Shown: piece by piece, positions 44,004 to 54,688 of the stretch | Numbering within the stretch: the first letter of the stretch is position 1 | Layout of the letters: every line of letters starts with the position of its first letter | Position numbers and translations under genes: made by a program | NCBI GenBank assembly: GCA_007115705.1 | Contig: QXEO01000342.1 | Span: 868,001-932,000 of the forward strand | Direction: 5' to 3' | Length of the DNA: 64,000 bases | Source: Dactylis glomerata | Lineage: Eukaryota; Streptophyta; Magnoliopsida; Poales; Poaceae | The notes under the pieces: generated by a model | What the model was told of the DNA's origin: nothing | What the model saw: the letters and a program-made list of their open reading frames with translations, nothing else | Database searches by the model: none

Positions 44004-46691
44004 TTACCAAACCAATTTTCTATGAAGCAAAACTTTGCTTTTCACTACATGATTATTTACCTCGACCTTGATAGGCATAGTCCCAATCATAACAATTTTA
44101 TATTCTTCCTTGGGCTTTAGGCTTGAACAAATAATTTCTCCAACTTTGATGGTCTCAACATTTTCGATTGAATTCAGACCATATTTTCTATCAATCTTCT
44201 TGGGGAAATAAACCGTGTGCTCTTTATCATTGACATTAAAAGTTACTTTCTCTTGGTTGCAATCAATAACAACACCTACAGTGTTTAGAAAAGGTCTCCC
44301 AAGAATAATAGACATATTATCATCTTCAGGCATTTCCAACACAACAAAGTCAGTTAATATCAAACAATTATTAGCAACTTGAACAGGAACATTCTCACAT
44401 ATACCAATAGGAATAGTAGTAGACTTATCAGCCATTTGCAAACATATATCAGTCGATATCAATTTTTCTAGATCAAGTCTCTTAAAGAGAGAAAAAGGCA
44501 TTACACTAACTCCGGCTCCCAAATCACATAAAGCAGTTCTAACATAGTTATTTTTTATAGAGTAAGGAATAGTTGGTATACCTGGATCTCCAAAATTCTC
44601 TGGAACTTTACCATCAAAAGAATAATTAGCAAGTAAAGTTGAAATTTCCTCACTAGGAATCTTCCTTTTGTTAGTAACAATATCCTTCATATACTTTGAA
44701 TAAGGAGGCATTTTAATAGCATCAGTCAAAGGAATTTGCAAAAATAAAGGTCTCATCCATTCACAAAACCTGTTGTAGTGTTCTTCTTCCTTGGATTCGT
44801 GTTTCTTACCAGGAAAAGGCATTGGTTTTTGCACCCAAGGTTCTCTCTCAGTACCATGCTTGTTGGCAATGAAATCTTCCTTGGTGTACTTTGCATTCTT
44901 AGCGAGCTTTTCTGGTTCCTCTTCAACTTCTTCTTTATTAGAAGCATTACCACTTTCGGTTTCATCATCAAAAATAGAAACACTATTAGGATTTTTACCT
45001 ATTTCAGAAGATTCCGCAACTGTTTTATGCTTCTTCTTCTTTTTCTTGGAAGGAATACCGTCACCTGCAGCACGTTGAGAATCCTGCTCGATCCTCTTAG
45101 GATGTCCTTCGGGATATAAAGGATCCTGAGTAGTAGCACCACTTATTGTGCTTATTTCACAAGCGTGTTTTTCTCTAGAAGCATTAACTAGCAAGTCTTT
45201 CTGCACCTTAGTAAGCTGATCAATTTGAGTCTGAACCATTTGAAAATGTTTAACAAGCATCTTCACATCATTGGAGGTTCTCTCCACAATATCCTGCAAC
45301 TTGTTAATAGCTCTAGAGTTTTCCAACAAATGATTCTGCACCCTCTTATTAAAATTATCTTGCTTAACAATGAAATTATCAAACTCATCTAAGCATTGAT
45401 CAGGAGGTTTAGAGTAAGGAATATCTCTATTATCAAAGCGTTGAAGAGAGTGTACCTCAATAGTGGATGAGCGAGGGATTGGCTTACATAATTCTTCTAT
45501 AGGATGTAGATTCTTCACATCTTCAGATTTAATACCCTTCTCCTTAAGAGATTTCTTGGATTCTCTCATCACTTCATCATTTAATTCAATCATCCCTCTC
45601 TTCTTTGGTGTTGGCGCTGGTGTTGGCGCTGGCGTTGGCACTGGCGTTGACTCAGCCATAGTCCAATCATCATAATTCTGGCTTATTTTAGCCATTAATT
45701 TTTCAGCTTCAGTAGGAGTTCTTTTCCTGAAAACACAACCAGCACAACTATCCAAATATGTCTTAGATTCAACTGTTAGTCCATTATAAAATATATCAAG
45801 GAGTTCATTTTTAGGCAATGGCTCTCCAGGCAGTGCTCTAATTAAAGAACAAAACCTTGCCCATGATTCAGGCAGTTTCTCTCCTTTTATCTGCTCATAG
45901 TCAAAGATTTTCTGCAAAGCAGCATGTTGAGCACTAGCAGGAAAATATTTCCAAAAGAAAGCATTAACCAAAGCAATAGGACTATCAATAGATCTAGGAG
46001 ACAAATTATTAAACCAAACTTTAGCTGCACCTTTCAATGAAAAAGGGAAAATCTTGGCAACAAAGTAAGTACACAGCTTAGTATCATCAGGAAATATGTT
46101 ACTCAAAGAAGAAAGCTCATTCATGTGTCCCATAGCACTTTCATCTTCAGTACCACAAAAAGGTTCTTTCTCAACAATAGATATGTAAGACAAATCCAAA
46201 GAGAAATCGTATTCCTTATCACTAATATTTATGGGAGACGCAGCAAACTTAGCATCAGGAGACAACTTATATCTAACAACATGTCTTGCAAGAAGATCTC
46301 TAATAGCACCAGCATCACTAGTAGCATGAAATTCAACAATAAAAACATCATCTAGCTCAATATAAGCCTCATCAAGATCATCACTAGGGTATTCCCTAGA
46401 CTCAGGTGATCTAACAGGTGTAATAGTAGTGTTCCCCATTTGCTTAGTCCTAGCAATTGTAGCATCTAAAAAGGAACCTAACGAACCACTCTCATCAAGA
46501 ACAGTAGAAGCATCATCAAAGCTATCATTAGCATTTTCAAACTCAGTAGAAGAAGTAGCATGTGCATGCGATGGTGTAAGCAACTTACTCATCACAGATG
46601 GCGAATCAAGAGCAACAGAGGTGTTCAGAGTCGTACCTCTTCTTGTAGTGGAAGGCAATATAGGAAATTTTCCATCACGAGGTTTACCCAT
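44004..46691 (-). CDS. gag-protease of element C (Athila/Sabrina type)
   Basis: 895 residues, uninterrupted, from ATG 46691 (MGKPRDGKFP); the longer frame upstream is LTR sequence. Capsid region includes SLKGAAKVWFNNL and FWKYFPASAQHAAL, then EKLPESWARFCSLIRALPG. A Pro-Thr repeat (PVPTPAPTPAPTP) links to a coiled-coil region and a Lys-rich patch (SKKKKKKHK). The C-terminal retropepsin has the Athila-style triad in ALCDLGAGVSVMP and ends with MSIILGRPFLNT. The conserved FCEWMRPLFLQIPLTDAI block before the protease is typical of this lineage. It packages RNA and matures particles. No RT or integrase follows the stop, so the element depends on a partner. Confidence 0.9.
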   Translation of the reverse strand: MGKPRDGKFPILPSTTRRGTTLNTSVALDSPSVMSKLLTPSHAHATSSTEFENANDSFDDASTVLDESGSLGSFLDATIARTKQMGNTTITPVRSPESREYPSDDLDEAYIELDDVFIVEFHATSDAGAIRDLLARHVVRYKLSPDAKFAASPINISDKEYDFSLDLSYISIVEKEPFCGTEDESAMGHMNELSSLSNIFPDDTKLCTYFVAKIFPFSLKGAAKVWFNNLSPRSIDSPIALVNAFFWKYFPASAQHAALQKIFDYEQIKGEKLPESWARFCSLIRALPGEPLPKNELLDIFYNGLTVESKTYLDSCAGCVFRKRTPTEAEKLMAKISQNYDDWTMAESTPVPTPAPTPAPTPKKRGMIELNDEVMRESKKSLKEKGIKSEDVKNLHPIEELCKPIPRSSTIEVHSLQRFDNRDIPYSKPPDQCLDEFDNFIVKQDNFNKRVQNHLLENSRAINKLQDIVERTSNDVKMLVKHFQMVQTQIDQLTKVQKDLLVNASREKHACEISTISGATTQDPLYPEGHPKRIEQDSQRAAGDGIPSKKKKKKHKTVAESSEIGKNPNSVSIFDDETESGNASNKEEVEEEPEKLAKNAKYTKEDFIANKHGTEREPWVQKPMPFPGKKHESKEEEHYNRFCEWMRPLFLQIPLTDAIKMPPYSKYMKDIVTNKRKIPSEEISTLLANYSFDGKVPENFGDPGIPTIPYSIKNNYVRTALCDLGAGVSVMPFSLFKRLDLEKLISTDICLQMADKSTTIPIGICENVPVQVANNCLILTDFVVLEMPEDDNMSIILGRPFLNTVGVVIDCNQEKVTFNVNDKEHTVYFPKKIDRKYGLNSIENVETIKVGEIICSSLKPKEEYKIVMIGTMPIKVEVNNHVVKSKVLLHRKLVW

Positions 46692-46750
46692 GATGAATGG
46701 ATTGCAGCGAACAATATGAATTCCAACTGAACTTACAAATAAAGCTATGC

Positions 46751-46768
46751 TCCTCGGCAACGGCGCCA
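46751..46768 (-). other. Primer-binding site of C
   Basis: Minus strand TGGCGCCGTTGCCGAGGA, a tRNA-Asp-type site common in Triticeae Athila/Sabrina elements, 11 bases inside the LTR. Confidence 0.85.
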
Positions 46769-46779
46769 GAAAATAGTCT

Positions 46780-48177
46780 TGATGACCCACAAGTATAGGG
46801 GATCGCAACAGTCTTTGAGGGAAGTAAAACCCAAATTTATTGATTCGATACAAGGGGAGCCAAAGGATATTTATAAGCCTTAATAGATGAGTTGTCAATT
46901 CAGCTGCACCTGGAAACAGACTTGCTCACAGCGGTTTATCAGTAGCAAAAGTTTTATAGTGGTAACAGTAGTAAAATAGTAGCAGCGATAGTAAAGTAAA
47001 GACGGTAACAGTATCAATATTAAACAGTAGGATTAAATACTGTAGGCATAGGGATGGATGAACGGGCGTTGCATAGACAAGATAATTCATGTAATAATCA
47101 AAACATGGGCAATTGCAGATAAATAAAGATAAATCATCCTAGTATTAAACACTCATAGGCATGTGTTCCGTATATAGTCATACGTGCTCGCAATGAGCAA
47201 CTTGCACGACATCTTCTGTCCTACCAGCCCATTTGCAACGGGGCCTCAAGGGAATCTACAGGTAATTAAGGTACTCCTTTTAATAAAGTATCGGAGCAAA
47301 GCATTAACACTTAATGAACACATGTGATCCTCACATCATAGCCATCCCCTCCGGTTATCCCAATTGTTGTCACTTTGGGGCCTCGGGTTCCGAACAACGA
47401 TATGTGTATACAACTTGCAGGTAAGATCATAAACAACAACTATCATCATAAAACAATAACAAGTTCGGATCCGAGATCATGGCACTCGGGCCCAAAGTGA
47501 CAAGCATTAAGCACAACAAGTTGCAACAATGTCATAAGCACTAACAATAGATACTAGGCACCATGCCCTAACAATCTCATAACAATTACATGAATAATCT
47601 CATCCAATCCCTACCATCCCCTTCGCCTACAGCGGGAATTACTCACACATGGATGGGGTAATCATGGATGGTTGACGGAGAGACGTCAGTGATGACGATG
47701 ATGAAGATCTCCTCCAAATCCCTGTCCCGGTAGGGTGCCAGAACAGAGTTTCTAGTTCCGAATCGTGGTTTGTGATGGTGGCGGCGCAGCAGAACTCTAT
47801 CTGGGTAAAACACCGAACCCCCGATAGTTTCAGGTCAAAGGGTATATGTAGGCGGAAGGGAGGCTTGAGGAGACGGCAGGGGCGGCCACACCACCCCCTG
47901 GCGCGGCTAGGCCTGGCCTGCGCCACCAGGTGGTGTGGTGCCCTCCTGGCCCCTCTCTGTCTCGTATTTTCGCTCCGTGGGTCTTCTGGTAAAATAGGAT
48001 TTTTGCAGTATTTTCCGGGATTTTTCCTGAAAGTTAGATTTCTGCACACAAAAAAGACACCAGGGCAATTCTGCTGAAAACAGCGTTAGTCCGTGTTAGT
48101 TGTATTCAAAACACACAAATTAGAGGAGAAACAACATTAAAAGTGTTCAGGAAAGTAGATACATTTTGGACATATCA
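46780..48177 (-). repeat. 5' LTR of C
   Basis: 1398 bp, uninterrupted; the reference copy for the split 3' LTR. Outer end abuts TSD CCAGG at 48178-48182. Confidence 0.92.
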
Positions 48178-48182
48178 CCAGG

Positions 48183-48811
48183 AAACACGCCTTTGGTACT
48201 CAAATCTCACATTGAAGGATACGATGTCGACAGAGTATTCATGGATGCAGGAAGCGGGATAAATCTATTCTACGTGAAAACCCTTCGGGTGATTCATATT
48301 TCACTAGAATTTCTCAAGCCATCAGATTTCTCTTTCCACGGAATCGTCCCTGGAAGCGCAAATTACCCACTGGGTCGGATCGCCCTCGACATTTGCTTCG
48401 GAAACCGTCAGAATTATAAGTGAGAAAAATTAGAATTCAAAGTCATGGACTGTCCATCTCAATACCAAGCGATCCTCGGGCGACCCGCGTTTTCGCGTTT
48501 CATGGCAGTACCTCACTACACATACCTGGTACTCAAGATGCCAGGACGAAGTGGAATTATCACTGTCAAAGGAAGTTTCAAGCTATCTGATATATGAGAC
48601 AAAGAATTCTCATAAGATGGCACAGACATTTGGTGTGACAGTGGTATATGGAGGTGCGAAGGAAGGAGTAGAGCGCAGCACACCATCCACTCAAATTCGA
48701 TCAGCGCCAGAAAAAAATATAGACAACATTACCAAAGCAAAGGAACTTTGGGTTCATACCAAGGACCGAAACAATCCTACACCAAACGAGTCAGGGACTC
48801 CTACCACTTAG
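48183..48811 (+). pseudogene. Protease of element A (after the C insertion)
   Basis: Continues A's gag-pro. The retropepsin triad is intact in VFMDAGSGINLFY (D-A-G), followed by FHGIVPGSANYPLGRI and AILGRPAFSRFMAVPHY, closely parallel to B's protease at 58615-59050. Internal stops are at 48421-48423 and near 48596. The frame ends at 48809-48811, and no RT follows; B at the same point continues for 3 kb of pol. Confidence 0.8.
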
Positions 48812-49019
48812 GCGACATTTTTTGTTAAAAGGCTTTTCAGCCAAGAAATTTTGAGTTAGTTAAAATAAAACTACTCAGCCACAAGTTATAGGGTCAAGGC
48901 CTTCTGAACCCAGAACATAGGACACCGGTCGGGTTCCTTGGGCCAAACCTCCCCACATGTATCTTTATATTCAGCATATAAATAAAAGTGTTCATTGCTC
49001 TATAGGACCCAATAAAAGT
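48812..49019 (+). other. A noncoding 3' region
   Basis: Similar to B's DNA after integrase (62390-62490; shared GTCGGGTTCCTTGGG), which shows that A lost its pol by deletion. Confidence 0.65.
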
Positions 49020-50505
49020 GGATCTAAATAATGATGCTCTTGAAAGAATCTAGCATCGGCTTCAAGAAGCCGATTGATCATCCTCTCTGCAGGCTCCAGA
49101 GTGGCATCTACATTTGCTCGCATTAAAACTCCCCTGGATCTGTGAGGAGGAAATCCCCGGGAGATGACTTCAAAATCAGTCTGTGGATTCCATTTTTGAA
49201 TCTAGGCAAGAGCAAAGTTGAGCCTTAACACCAACCACAAGTGATGAAGACTGTTTGGCCCGATCTTTCACGATGCACCTCCTGATTTGATAGATTTCCC
49301 AATCACGTGAGCGGAGATGATGAATACTGTTTGGCCTGATCTTTCACGATGCACCTCCTGATCTGATCGATCTCCCAATCACGTGAGCGGAACACGCGAC
49401 CTAAAGATTGGGGAACGCCGATCCTGTGAGCAACTCGACGATGAACGACAAACCTCACGCTGAATCAACACGCCAACAGCTCGACAATCCTTGACAAATT
49501 CAAGGACCTTCGCGCACACAGGATTACTCTTGACAATTCAAGAACTCTCTTGTCTTTATTGATAGATAACTAGACGAATGTCTGAGACACCGTCACACAC
49601 GCCGATCCCAGAGGGACGGTGATAACTTGAACTAAAAGTTCTACATAATTTTCTACCTCCCTAAACCCTAGCCGCCCAGCCTCCTTATATAGACGGCCAA
49701 AAAACTATTGGGCTTGGACAGGCCCAAACCCAAAACATAAAATAAAACCCTAATTGGCCCACAACGTGACCAGGCTAAGAAATAACATGAACAGATACAA
49801 ATTAATGACACAGCCTTAGACTTAATTATCACATATCGTAGGTCGTCCTGGCGTGTCAATATCCTTATCAACAAGGTTGAGCCTTATAAAGCAATGGATA
49901 CGATCACTGGATCTTAAAGTATCAAGTAGCTGGCAAAAATTCTGGAGAAACGGATTCCACCGGAGCATTACCAAAAACAAGGTCATCAGAGCTCTTCGAC
50001 AACCCTCCACGGTTTCTTCAATATAGTGAGTATGATTTTGCAGCCAAACTATGGCTTGGCGATGATGAGCATCAGACCAGAAAGTATTAGCGTCAGTCTA
50101 AACCCGTTCAAGGGCAGCAATTCGCTCGCTCACCCGACAATCTTCAGCAGCAGTATCTAAACAAGTACCTTAAACACAAGGACAATCAGTCTAGCATGAA
50201 TACAAGAATACTTGAGGGATTCGAGCGGCATACAAATTAGTTGCCCGCTTGTTGACTCAGTAATCTCGACCATATAGAGTTTGCCATCCTCAAGACGAAC
50301 AATCTTAGACCTCAAAGCAGACATCTGTTCTTCCAGAGAAGACACTTTTTGGGATAAAGCAGAAGATTTCTCGGCTTGATCCATAACAGTCATAACTTGT
50401 TGTTTCAAAGACTTCACCCGACCTTTGAGGTCTGTAATTCTCAGGATGAGTACGATCTGGAACTTCGGGTTCAGGAGCAATTTTAGGCACCTGGGAACTG
50501 GCCAT
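49020..50505 (-). pseudogene. Antisense gene Y of element A, coiled-coil protein
   Basis: ATG at 50505 (MASSQVPKIAPEPEV) on the minus strand. The frame shifts after about 20 residues into a coiled coil (LKGRVKSLKQQVMTVMDQAE, then SSLEEQMSALRSKIVRLEDG) near 50250-50450. Further minus-strand coding-like segments lie at 49880-50150 (SERIAALERV, YIEETVEGCRRAL) and, beyond the solo LTR, at 49020-49230 (DFEVISRGFPPHRSRGV, EPAERMINRLLEAD). It resembles the helical antisense proteins reported in some grass Tat elements, but I cannot name a family with certainty. It is disrupted by the solo LTR and a stop. Confidence 0.5.
49242..49870 (-). repeat. Solo LTR (R1/H-related family)
   Basis: 629 bp with perfect TSD ACAAG (49237-49241 and 49871-49875) and TGAT...ATCA ends; no internal region, so it arose by LTR-LTR recombination. 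Related to 2224-2711 and 2771-3134. A 76-bp terminal unit is duplicated in tandem (49242-49317 and 49318-49393). Confidence 0.95.
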
Positions 50506-50738
50506 ATCTATTGTCAGCAAGTTACGGTCCCCTTCAGGCACATCAACATAACGAAATTCTAGTAGAAAGCAAAGGAGATAACTTCAAATATAAGAGGACA
50601 AATAACAGCATGATTTCAGACATCACGTCACATATTTACAAAAAAGGAGACAATTGTCGGAATCACAAGGGAGAATTTCGGCTACAGCAAAAGGGGCAGG
50701 ACACTGTCTACAGAATTAGCTAAAAAACAAGTACAAAT

Positions 50739-52076
50739 CTATGACACCTCAGGAGATGTAGGATCCATCACAGGAGGTGCACTCAAAGATGGAGTAGCAT
50801 TCGAAGGAGTCGGTGCTGGCAAGATCAACGAAATAAGGTTCTGCGAGTATTTCTTTGCTTTTGCAAAGAATCCCTTCATCTTCGCGGGTCCATAAGCGAG
50901 AGACGAGCTCACCTTTGCCCAATTGACCTCCTCACCATGAGACATCATCAATGCTATCGTAGCCTCTTCACCTCTTTTCACTGAGGACCTCTTCAATAGA
51001 AGGGTAGGGTTCCCTTCCAGCATGTCCTTCTTCTTCTTCGGGAAGAACTTGAAAAACTAGCGCGTTAGCACATGTCGAGTTCGTTGGAGCATGTTCCTGG
51101 CGTTCATGCAGTTGGACTCAAGAATGCCAACGGAATTGAGTACAGGGTCCTTGGCTTTGTCTTCACGAAGCCTATAGACCTGTCCAATCTATTCTGCTAT
51201 ATCACAAGAATATCATAGTTAGCACGCATATCAGCAAAATAAGACAAGCAGAGTCAGAAAGAAAAATGACACTTACTGCCAAAGGAGGTCGACAAGGCGT
51301 CAGTACACTCAACAACTACTTGTTTGTGCTTGGATTGCCTTTGGTTCGTCTCGGCCAGCGCCTTCTCAGCTTTAGCAGCTCTTGCTTCCACAGCAGCCAC
51401 CTCTTCTATGCGTTTCGCTGCAGCAACCGCGAGGCGGGTTTTAGCTTCCTCCAAAGCCTTGTTACTGGCAGAGAGTTTAGCTTCTAACCATTTTTTGCAA
51501 TTAAGCGCGTTAGCCAACGAGGCTACAAAGATTAAACAAAAAGTCAATCAGCATACAGTAACTATGCGTAGAATACAACAACATCACACAGAATATCAGG
51601 TTGTTTACCTTTCCATTCATCGCAGCTATCCGGAATTCAAGACACTCAGCCCCAAGCACCATAAACCTTTGAATAAGAGGCAGAGAGAAAAAGAATTCAA
51701 GTCTAATTACTGTAGCATGCTCAAAAATGTCCGACAAAGAAAATAACTTACATCACTCAAGGAAGGTGAAGCTTGGTGCTTCTCAAGCGAGATGTGTGGA
51801 AATTGAACATTCTTCTTGTGGCGCTTGGCTTTCGTCTCTGCCGCAGTGTTTACTTGGGCCTCTACCATGGGTGCTTTGCTGGCAGGCTTTTTTGGCGGGT
51901 TCTGCTTTGGAGCTGAAGAAATGGAGGGTGAAGGAACTCGAACTTCAGTCCCTTCACCAATAGTCTCCTCGCTAAAACAGAACATTCGAGGCAGCAAGAG
52001 AAATCAAATGAATGAGGGAAAGTAACAGGAAAATTTACAAGTGGAACAAGTAAACTTACGAGTCTGAGCCAGCCAT
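50739..52076 (-). pseudogene. Antisense multi-exon gene X of element A
   Basis: Minus-strand gene with exons I can delimit by splice consensus: 52060-52076 (ATG, MAGSDS), 51752-51971, 51609-51666, 51277-51522 and 51193 to 50739. Three of the four introns I delimit start GTAAGT and the other GTAAAC; they end in TTAG, AAG, TAG and CAG. Products: a Pro/Lys-rich N terminus, an Ala/Glu coiled coil (ASNKALEEAKTRLAVAAAKR), then EEVNWAKVSSSLAYGP and a Ser/Pro tail ending at 50739. An in-frame TAG at 51057-51059 may be a mutation or lie in a further intron. It recalls plant proteins annotated as putative gypsy-type transposon proteins (Transposase_28/DUF1409 type); that is recall, not a search. Confidence 0.6.
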
Positions 52077-52259
52077 GGTGTGGTACCCCCGGGATCAGGG
52101 CTAGACAAATCCCAGACCTTCGTCTAACATAAGCCTAACCTAGAGCTCGAGAGCCTACAGTGAGAGAATCGGTAACACAACAGTGACTATATGACCCAAA
52201 AGTAATATAGCAAGCTCTTAAAAGAGCAAGAAGCAAATTACAAGCCAAGGTCACTAACC
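52077..52259. other. Region between gene X and B's LTR
   Basis: Likely promoter side of gene X and possibly remains of A's 3' LTR; no firm motif seen. Confidence 0.35.
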
Positions 52260-52710
52260 TGTCAATCATCAATCAATGAAAGCGAAGTTATGCTATTAGA
52301 CATAGCAAGACCAAATGGCCTAAGAGGCCTGGAGCATAACGGCGACATCCCAATCCATAGATTCCAGGCTGCCACTGACAAGGGTATAGATAATAGAGCC
52401 CGTCAGTTGAGTACCCCTGAGGCCCGTGAAGCTAGCCCCAATTGTAATATTAGTCGAGATACGATTTCAAGTCGTATGTTGCTATTGTAATCTGTATCGG
52501 ATCCCACCCGATCCTCGAGACCTGGTCACCTATATATAGGGGCCAGGAGGGGATGGTGTGGGACAGATTGAAAGAAAGCCAGGTTCTACACCCGAGTTTA
52601 CCTTCAATACATACCTTGTTTGACTGACTTTACCTTCGAGTTCATCCGACGCCCTATCTCCCCAATCCTAAGTCCTTCATCTAGGACATTTGTCGAGTTA
52701 ACCCTCGTCA
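52260..52710 (+). repeat. 5' LTR of B
   Basis: Ends CTCGTCA at 52710. TATA box TATATATA at 52531-52538. Left limit estimated only. Confidence 0.7.
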
Positions 52711-52712
52711 AT

Positions 52713-52730
52713 TGGCGCCGACCGTGGGGA
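52713..52730 (+). other. Primer-binding site of B
   Basis: TGGCGCCGACCGTGGGGA, two bases after the LTR end; shared with element A. Confidence 0.8.
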
Positions 52731-52747
52731 CTCTGGGCGTTGGAGTC

Positions 52748-54050
52748 ATGCATTCGACGGCTTTTTCGCTTTTAGCCAGTAGCAATCCAGAAGTCGACGG
52801 AAGGCAAGAGATAGAGCTGACGATCGGAAGTTTAAGCTTTTATGTTGGACCTTCGGGTTCAACTCGCCTTTCAGATCCGATGAAATCGGGTCCATCGGTG
52901 AGCAAAGCTGACAGAATCACAATGTCTGGATCATCCGTGGGCTCTTCCAGCGAGGTAAACTCGCCGGTCAGTCTCACAACAACAGAATATGTGCAAAATA
53001 AACTCAAGGAATTCGATGAAACTCGGGGAAAACCCGATATGGAAGAAGCAGTGGATAAAACTCATGATAGTTCAAGGGATTTCGCCATCGAAAGTAGTGG
53101 TGTCTCCAGAAGTGTACATCAGTTATGCGTAATTATCACTGAAGCAGCAGAAGAGGATAATCAAAAAGGCAACAAAGAGGACGACCTGCAAGTCGACAAG
53201 CTGAGGAGTAATAGCAAAAAGGAAAAAGAGAATATTTACGTTTCAACCGGAGAGTGGAGAGTCATCATGTCAGCCATCAATCACGGCACAGAGGTACCCG
53301 CAGATTCAAGGAGAGAGGTTCTAATGGGGTACCAATACGCGCTGCATCAGCACAAAAAGAAGCTAAGAGAGGAAAGAGACATCAAGTGGAGGATACTGGG
53401 ATGAATATAGCGATGCATCAGAGTGCAGCATGGAAAGGCACAGAGACCCAAAGCACAATAGGAGGACAACAACATAGATAAGAGAAGAAAGCTATGCAAA
53501 AAGCCTAAGCGAGCAGCAGTCAGAAGAGGAAGAAGACTTCGTGCAAGAAACACCAAAAGCAGCGTTGGTAGCAGCACAGGCGTACCTACTAACCACGCAA
53601 CCAGAACCCGGAGATCCGTAGGAGCACATGCATCAGGCCGCAATACGAAGCCTCGGGTTAATAGAAAACAGGCTAATGGGAAAACTTCCAGAGGAAAAGG
53701 CGATACATCATAGAGAAAGGCGAAAGGAAGAATTCAAGCGCAAGACCTCGCGAAACAAATCCAGTGAGTCATCAGATGAGGAGAGGCGACAGAAACGGAA
53801 GGAGGACGCAAGAAACATAATAGCACAAGCACGAGTAAACAACTCACGCTATGCGTGGAGAGAGGAAAATTACGAAGACGATGAAAAAGAGATGGGCGTG
53901 TTATGCTTTACCCCGCAGGGTTTGCAAAACGCGGGTACCCAAAGGTTTTAAATTGCCGCACGATCAAGAAAAGTATGATGGATCGCAAGAACCCACTCTA
54001 TGGTTGTCAGATTACCTGCAAGCAGTACAGATACTAGGAGGAACAAGAGA
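52748..54050 (+). pseudogene. gag of B, first part
   Basis: ATG 52748 (MHSTAFSLLASS) opens to 53404. After a break the readable segments are 53628-53951 and 53851-54096 (FKLPHDQEKYDGSQEP, LWLSDYLQAV), matching A's gag in order. It stops at the CACTA insertion; the next residues lie after 57630. Confidence 0.8.
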
Positions 54051-54071
54051 CACTACTAGAGAAATGATTTA

Positions 54072-54260
54072 TAACGACGGTATATGTGGTCGTTAAAAGT
54101 CAAAATATGGTCGTTAATAGTTATTAACGACCACAATTTGGTGGTCGTTAGTTGTCGTTATAGGCTCCGTCGTTAAAAGTATAACGACCACATACTTTTG
54201 TCCGTCGTTATTATTTTAACGACAAGATAATATGTGGTCGTTAATTGTGAGGAAACAATG
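54072..54260. repeat. CACTA left subterminal repeats
   Basis: About ten copies, in both orientations, of a core like TGGTCGTTAA / TTAACGACCA or CCGTCGTTA. The right end (57500-57610) has fewer copies (TTTAACGACGG, TAACGACAAC, CATCGTTAATGG). Such motifs bind the transposase in known CACTA systems. Confidence 0.8.
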
Positions 54261-54688
54261 ACCAATTTTTTAGTATTAACGACCAACTTCGGCATTGCCA
54301 AAAAAATTATAATCACTACATGAGCATTAGCGACCTTGTTAACAGACTTCATTTCATCACTTTGATAGTCTTAAATGACCAGGAGTACCAAGTATTAATC
54401 ACTTTATGCCAGTGCAACTTTTGATGGTAATGAGCACACAAATTTAGCATCCCCGATACTTGAACAATCAATGGATCGTAGCCATTATTTATTGATCAAA
54501 TATATAGAATGAATATGATCCTCATGAATAATTCTAAATGTAAAAAAAATCACTAAAAAGATAAACAAAACTAGAAAACATATTTCTTCTAAGGGGCACC
54601 ATCATCATCATTGGTCTTTGAATACACATCTTCCCTCATCTGATCCCTAAAAAAATCTTCCATCATCTGATGATTCCTCGTCATGATC

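Larger units (their letters stand above)
6425..48177 (-). mobile_element. Element C: Athila/Sabrina-like, gag-protease only
   Basis: Both LTRs total exactly 1398 bp when insertions are removed (3' LTR = 6425-7264 plus 20277-20834; 5' LTR = 46780-48177). The 5-bp TSD CCAGG is perfect. Primer-binding site 46751-46768 and a polypurine tract at 20835-20847 fit. The only gene is a gag-protease ORF (44004-46691); the rest of the internal region (43334-44003, 35283-35601, 20835-21562) is noncoding, so replication must use another element's polymerase. D, F and H are nested inside. The family name is recalled by eye from Triticeae repeats and is the least certain part. Confidence 0.85.
3189..52259 (+). 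mobile_element. Element A: RT-less Tat-lineage Gypsy, split by C
   Basis: Outermost element of the main nest. Its parts are LTR (about 3189-3730), primer-binding site (3733), gag (3768-6419), then after the C insertion (TSD CCAGG at 6420-6424 and 48178-48182) the rest of gag-pro (48183-48811), noncoding 3' DNA and two antisense genes (49020-52076). Assignment rests on collinearity with element B from LTR through protease. RT, RNaseH and integrase are absent: sequence like B's post-integrase DNA follows directly after the protease. The 3' LTR is not identified; either it lies in the poorly resolved 52077-52710 stretch or A and B share the LTR at 52260-52710. Both outer limits are approximate. 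Confidence 0.7.
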
